Source: an uncultured Ruminococcus sp.
GTDB taxonomy: Bacteria; Bacillota; Clostridia; Oscillospirales; Acutalibacteraceae
Direction of reading: 5' to 3'
Assembly (NCBI GenBank): GCA_902803125.1
Contig: CADCOZ010000220.1
Span: forward strand, 1 to 9,248
Length of the DNA stretch: 9,248 bases
Positions 6,415-9,248 of this stretch are shown piece by piece; within the stretch, counting starts at the first letter, position 1, and every line of letters starts with the position of its first letter. The notes beneath the pieces were generated by a model. The model searched no databases and was not told where the DNA came from. It worked only from the letters and a program-made list of their open reading frames with translations. The position numbers and the translations under genes are program-made.

Positions 6415-7254
6415 TCAAACCTCCTTTTTCATCAGATGACAGGATGCGTCACGGGCGTGTGCTTCAAATTCCTTATACATCGTGCCGCGGTGCATGGCTT
6501 CGTCAAAATCGACTAAATGACCGTCAAAGTCGGGACCGTCCACGCAGGCAAATTTGGTTTCGCCGCCTACGGTCAGACGACAGCCGCCGCACATACCGGT
6601 GCCGTCAATCATGATTGGATTCATGCTGACGATGGTCTTGATACCGTACTGCTTGGTCAGCAGACAGACAAACTTCATCATAATGACAGGGCCAATAGCG
6701 ATGACTTCATCGTATTGATTGCCTTCCTGAATCAGTGTTTCCAAGGCATTGGTCACCAGGCCTTTGGTGCCATAGCTGCCGTCATCGGTCATGATACGCA
6801 GTTCACGGCTGACGGCTTGAAACTCGTCTTCTAAAATGACCAGTTCTTTATTGCGGAAGCCGATAATGCTGTGTACCTCACAGCCCAAAGCCGACAGCTT
6901 TTTGGCCAGCGGATAGGCAATCGCACAGCCAACGCCGCCGCCAACAACCGCCACTTTTTTCAAGCCGTCGGTTTCACTGGCACGACCCAGCGGGCCGACA
7001 AAATCCTGAAGGCTGTCCCCTTCCTGAAGGGTGTCCAGCTCCATAGTGGAGCCGCCGACAATCTGGTAGATGATGGTCACGGTGCCTTTATCTCTGTCGA
7101 AATCGGCAATCGTCAGCGGCACCCGTTCGCTGTCCTCTTTGGCTCTGAAAATAATAAACTGCCCCGGTTCGGCTTTGCGGGCAATTAACGGTGCTTCAAT
7201 CTCCATCAGTGAAACGGTTGGATTCAGCACTTTCTTTCTGACAATTTTATACAT
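6415..7254 (-). CDS. nfnA: NfnA, small subunit of NADH-dependent reduced ferredoxin:NADP+ oxidoreductase (PyrK-like)
   Basis: A 279-residue FAD/NAD-binding protein of the ferredoxin-NADP reductase/PyrK superfamily, often annotated as a sulfide or dihydroorotate dehydrogenase-like subunit. In NfnAB it binds NAD(H) and FAD and passes electrons through a [2Fe-2S] cluster. Visible are the flavin motif ERVPLT (43-48), the nucleotide-binding segment VAVVGGGVGCAIAYPLAKKL (101-120), and the C-terminal cluster motif D217-x4-C222-x2-C225-x11-C237 (DGTGMCGGC, then FACVDGP). PyrK has Cys in the first position; Asp as fourth ligand is the known hallmark of NfnA. AAGGAAGG lies 7 nt before the ATG. The stop is 5 nt before the nfnB start, so the two form a tight operon. 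Cellular role by family: interconverting NADH plus reduced ferredoxin with NADPH in anaerobic metabolism. Confidence 0.92.
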   Translation of the reverse strand: MYKIVRKKVLNPTVSLMEIEAPLIARKAEPGQFIIFRAKEDSERVPLTIADFDRDKGTVTIIYQIVGGSTMELDTLQEGDSLQDFVGPLGRASETDGLKKVAVVGGGVGCAIAYPLAKKLSALGCEVHSIIGFRNKELVILEDEFQAVSRELRIMTDDGSYGTKGLVTNALETLIQEGNQYDEVIAIGPVIMMKFVCLLTKQYGIKTIVSMNPIMIDGTGMCGGCRLTVGGETKFACVDGPDFDGHLVDFDEAMHRGTMYKEFEAHARDASCHLMKKEV

Positions 7255-7299
7255 TCACGTTCCTTCCTTTCCAAAACGTTAATGAGTGATTACAGCCCT

Positions 7300-7328
7300 A
7301 TTATAACATAAACGATATTTCCATACAA
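7300..7328 (-). promoter_or_regulatory. Sigma-A promoter of nfnAB
   Basis: On the minus strand a perfect TATAAT (7305-7300) is preceded by TGT, giving an extended -10, and by TTGTAT (7328-7323) at a 17-bp spacing. The predicted start near 7293 gives a leader of about 39 nt. In that leader ACGTT and AACGT flank the Shine-Dalgarno sequence and could form a weak 5-bp stem over it. I see no Rex-type TTGTxxA...TxxACAA operator. Confidence 0.72.
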
Positions 7329-7489
7329 GAGAAAATCTTTTGAAAACCGGCAATTTGGCGGATTTGGTATTTTACAGGAAATGTTTTCCAGTGGATTGCC
7401 TGCGAATAGTTTCCAATAAAAGAGAAAAATGAAATGAAAAATCGCAAACATTATATTTTCGAAAAAAGAAAAAAACTTGCCTGAAATAT
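7329..7489. other. AT-rich spacer between divergent promoters, with two small palindromes
   Basis: This spacer separates the divergent nfnAB and AraC-regulator promoters. It contains GGAAATGTTTTCC (7377-7389, 5-bp arms around TGT) and TTTTCGAAAA (7456-7465, a perfect 10-bp palindrome 24 bp upstream of the -35 of the rightward promoter). Either could be an operator for a dimeric regulator. Short palindromes are common in AT-rich DNA, so support is weak. No reading frame here is believable. Confidence 0.25.
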
Positions 7490-7518
7490 TTGACAAATCG
7501 AAAAACACATATTATAAT
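7490..7518 (+). promoter_or_regulatory. Consensus sigma-A promoter of the AraC-regulator transcript
   Basis: TTGACA (7490-7495) and TATAAT (7513-7518) with a 17-bp spacer match the consensus perfectly. Such a strong promoter is unusual for a transcription factor gene and points downstream to a long leader, with a start near 7525, some 440 nt before the regulator's ATG. Confidence 0.85.
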
Positions 7519-7524
7519 ATTCCT

Positions 7525-7962
7525 ATAGAACATTAAAAAGTCGTCATGCAGCCATCCGGTACGGTACGATAACAAGAATTGGAAGAGATGATGGAGCCGC
7601 TGTATACAAGAATTTGTGTCGGCGGGCAACGGTTTTGACTGTAAAAATGTGAAGAATCAAATGCCCTGTTGGGTCAAAAAGACAGCAGGGAATCGGTGAG
7701 TTGTCAGTCAACTTAGCGAGCAGGGATTCCACCGTTTTGACAGGCGGTGGAATGAATGGCATCCTAATGGGTTTGTTATGAACCAACACAATAGTATGAT
7801 GCTATAGCAAAAGAGGCAGCAGAGGCGGCGTTTGCGGTATTCTCTGCTGACAAAAAGGTAATCCACGCCTGAGAACAGAAGAGGGGTTATTCTGAAGGCT
7901 AATGAAAAATTCGCAACTCCGCTTAATGGCTGTGTGTGGATTGCAATAAGGGAGTCGAAAAT
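7525..7962 (+). ncRNA. Long, highly structured 5' leader or independent RNA of unknown class
   Basis: About 440 nt between a consensus promoter and the AraC-family start codon hold no sizeable reading frame but many helices. Pairings I can trace are TGCAG-CCATC with GATGG-x5-CTGTA (7548-7604), CCCTGTTG/CAGCAGGG (7664-7671 with 7683-7690), AGTTG/CAACT (7699-7703 with 7709-7713), TTCCACCG/CGGTGGAA (7727-7734 with 7744-7751), GGTT/AACC (7770-7784), CAGCAGAG/CTCTGCTG (7817-7824 with 7842-7849), and a closing helix AATCCACGC/GTGTGGATT (7860-7868 with 7934-7942) just before the ribosome binding site. GGAATC (7689-7694) can alternatively pair with GATTCC (7725-7730), competing with the 7727-7751 stem. 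No T-tract ends it before the gene. I cannot match it to TPP, SAM, cobalamin, lysine, FMN, c-di-GMP, T-box, RNase P, tmRNA, SRP or 6S consensus features. Confidence 0.5.
7902..7949 (+). CDS. Possible 15-residue leader peptide (upstream ORF) of the AraC regulator
   Basis: An ATG at 7902 with AAGG (7895-7898) only 3 nt upstream opens a 15-codon frame reading MKNSQLRLMAVCGLQ. It stops at 7947-7949, directly against the regulator's ribosome binding site GGGAG (7950-7954). It spans the 3' strand of the long-range helix 7860-7868/7934-7942, so its translation would melt that helix. The short Shine-Dalgarno spacing makes it doubtful. Two other tiny frames in the leader (7591-7638 and 7661-7699) are even less certain. 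Confidence 0.2.
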   Translation: MKNSQLRLMAVCGLQ

Positions 7963-8856
7963 ATGCAGCGGGACGAGCTGATGAGTTTGAAAGAAACCGG
8001 GCAGAAAGGAGATTTTTTACTGCCCTATGTGGTCAACAAAACGATTATGCCGGACTACTACACTACCTTTCCCATGCATTGGCATGATGAAATGGAGATT
8101 GTGTATGTAGAAGAAGGAGAGTATATCGAGTCGGTAGATTTCGCAGATTATCATGTTCGGAAGGGCGACATTGTTTTTGTGAACCCTTCTGTACTGCATT
8201 CTTTTCGGTTATGTGAGAATAAGAGGACGGTGTTCCGTTCGGTTATTTTCAACATGAATCTGATGACGGGGAACAGTGCAGATGCTTGTTCCATCAAGTA
8301 TTTTGTACCGTTTGTGGAAAACAGTTATATTTGTCCGGTCGTTATATCGGAGGATCATCCCCACTATCAGCAGATTTGTCAAAGGGTGCGGAACATGATC
8401 TCTGTTTATGACGAAAAGAGCGAATGTTTTGAAATCAAGCTGAAAGCGGAAGTATACGGTCTGTTTTATGAACTGTTTCGGTATGTTTTTATCAGCGATA
8501 ACGGTGAATCGGTCATCAAGGATGTTACCACGAAGAACATTCGGGCGATCATCGACTATATCAACGAAAACTACATGAACAACATCACGATTGATGAGTT
8601 GGCCGAAACGGTCAATCTCAGCAAGCATTATTTCATGCGGTTTTTCAAGAAATACATGGGCATGACCTGTATCGAATACATCAATGACTACCGTTTGAAT
8701 ATTGCTTCCAATTTATTGCTGACGACCCGTGTACAAATTACAGAAGTAGCGGCCAGTATTGGCATTACCAATTTATCGTACTTTAACAGAATCTTCAAGA
8801 AGAAATTCCACATGACACCGAAGGAGTACCGCTTTAGTGTTTTGCACGGTTCATAA
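7963..8856 (+). CDS. AraC/XylS-family transcriptional regulator with N-terminal cupin domain
   Basis: A 297-residue regulator. The N-terminal half is an AraC-type cupin sensor, with FPMHWHDEMEIVYVEEGEY (36-54) and YHVRKGDIVFVNPSVLHSF (63-81), a form typical of sugar or oligosaccharide sensors. The C-terminal 100 residues (about 193-292) are the double helix-turn-helix DNA-binding domain: ITIDELAETVNLSKHYFMRF (208-227), then ITEVAASIGITNLSYFNRIF (259-278) and the signature KKKFHMTPKEYR. GGGAG (7950-7954) lies 8 nt before the ATG at 7963. A GTG at 7936 would add nine residues inside the leader helix and has no ribosome binding site. The gene stands alone. The divergent nfnAB operon is its only close neighbour, so its target and ligand are unknown; autoregulation or control of nfnAB is inference. 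Confidence 0.93.
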   Translation: MQRDELMSLKETGQKGDFLLPYVVNKTIMPDYYTTFPMHWHDEMEIVYVEEGEYIESVDFADYHVRKGDIVFVNPSVLHSFRLCENKRTVFRSVIFNMNLMTGNSADACSIKYFVPFVENSYICPVVISEDHPHYQQICQRVRNMISVYDEKSECFEIKLKAEVYGLFYELFRYVFISDNGESVIKDVTTKNIRAIIDYINENYMNNITIDELAETVNLSKHYFMRFFKKYMGMTCIEYINDYRLNIASNLLLTTRVQITEVAASIGITNLSYFNRIFKKKFHMTPKEYRFSVLHGS

Positions 8857-8928
8857 ATTTCTGTGCTTGGGAGGATTTCTTGTTATCGTTATGGCTGTGA
8901 TGACAGCAGTTTTTCCGGAACGAATCAT

Positions 8929-8978
8929 AAAGAACTGTAAAGAGAGGTGCAGTTACCCTCTCTTTACAGTTCTTTTTT
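8929..8978 (+). terminator. Strong intrinsic terminator after the AraC regulator
   Basis: A perfect 19-bp stem joins 8929-8947 (AAAGAACTGTAAAGAGAGG) and 8957-8975 across a 9-nt loop, and a run of six Ts (8973-8978) ends it. It lies 72 nt after the regulator's stop codon. The stretch between (8857-8928) holds only an unsupported 62-codon frame. Confidence 0.93.
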
Positions 8979-9248
8979 GCTTTTGGGGGTGTATGAAGGA
9001 AATAAAACATCCAGCGGCATCATGATGCTTTGTGCCATATCAACACGAAAATTAAAAAGCCAAAGAATCAGCGAATTTCGATAGGGAAGGGCAATAGTGA
9101 ATAACGAATAATGTGTGAGAAAGGCAAGCTTTCGAGAACCGGTAAGGGAAACGCAAAAGTGACGGAAGAATACAATTGTTTGGTTTGTCAGGAGCTTGAA
9201 AGACAACAACAAAAAAGTTTTTCGCAAGCTTTTCAAAGGCTTGTGGGG
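8979..9248. repeat. Gene-free right end with fragments of an intergenic repeat
   Basis: No gene is supported here. The stretch contains the 14-bp word ATAATGTGTGAGAA (9108-9121), which also occurs at 4822-4835, and AGCGAATTT (9070-9078), which also occurs at 4871-4879. The last 37 bases repeat the AAAAAGTTTT theme of the palindrome cluster and contain CAAGC...GCTTG (9225-9243), a near-perfect hairpin. The window ends in GTGGGG, probably inside the next copy of the repeat. A 90-residue minus-strand frame (8964-9236) crosses these repeats and the terminator and is not a believable gene. Confidence 0.4.

Noticed and set aside
6410..6418. Upstream TTG start for nfnB giving a 4-nt overlap with nfnA
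   Set aside because: The Shine-Dalgarno GGAGG would be only 1 nt from it, whereas the ATG at 6409 has a workable 10-nt spacing.
7683..7730. Resemblance of GCAGGGAATCGGTGAG to the cobalamin riboswitch core
   Set aside because: The conserved downstream blocks (CCCGCxACTGT, GCCACTG) are not present.
7725..7763. Resemblance of GGGATTCCACCG and CGGTGGAATG to T-box or tRNA T-arm sequences
   Set aside because: The T-box core (GGGTGGxACCGCG) and the GTTCGAxTC T-loop are both absent.
7544..7789. 81-codon minus-strand frame across the leader RNA region
   Set aside because: No ribosome binding site or family features; the region is better explained by paired RNA on the plus strand.
8964..9236. 90-codon minus-strand frame at the right end
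   Set aside because: Runs through repeat fragments and into the terminator stem; its translation looks like read-through of intergenic repeats.
1..9248. CRISPR arrays, tRNA or rRNA genes, insertion sequence transposases, prophage genes
   Set aside because: No regularly spaced repeats, no cloverleaf with conserved arms, and no transposase or integrase reading frames were found.

Overview
This window looks like the chromosome of an anaerobic, probably gut-type Clostridia (Firmicutes) member. The reasons are strong AGGAGG-type ribosome binding sites, near-consensus sigma-A promoters, the ylxM-ffh and rpsP-khpA-rimM-trmD gene order, an HPr with both His15 and Ser46, a two-gene NfnAB enzyme (a ferredoxin-linked enzyme of anaerobes), and intergenic clusters of short GC-rich palindromes of the kind seen in Oscillospiraceae-like genomes. 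The family-level assignment is inference.

Left part (1-3918, + strand): a housekeeping cluster for protein targeting and ribosome/tRNA maturation. A consensus promoter at 56-84 drives ylxM and ffh (SRP regulator and SRP54 GTPase). These are followed by rpsP (ribosomal protein S16), khpA (KH-domain RNA-binding protein), rimM (30S maturation factor) and trmD (tRNA m1G37 methyltransferase). A terminator-like hairpin lies between khpA and rimM, so rimM-trmD may be expressed at a lower level than rpsP-khpA. The usual next gene, rplS (L19), is not here; trmD ends at a terminator.

Middle (3919-5011): about 390 bp of AT-rich DNA without a convincing gene, then tandem promoters and monocistronic ptsH (HPr of the sugar phosphotransferase system) with its own terminator. 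A bidirectional terminator and a cluster of palindromes, probably a composite intergenic repeat, follow.

Right part (5012-9248): on the minus strand, nfnA-nfnB encode a flavin-based bifurcating NADH-dependent reduced ferredoxin:NADP+ oxidoreductase. The key marker is the D-x4-C-x2-C-x11-C [2Fe-2S] motif of NfnA, in which Asp replaces the first Cys. Divergent to it, a perfect consensus promoter (7490-7518) starts a transcript with a roughly 440-nt, hairpin-rich untranslated leader before an AraC-family regulator. I do not recognise this leader as any known riboswitch or RNA class, and it is the best candidate in the window for something undescribed. The regulator ends at a 19-bp perfect terminator. 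The window closes in intergenic DNA that shares a 14-bp word and a palindromic motif with the repeat cluster at 4815-5011.
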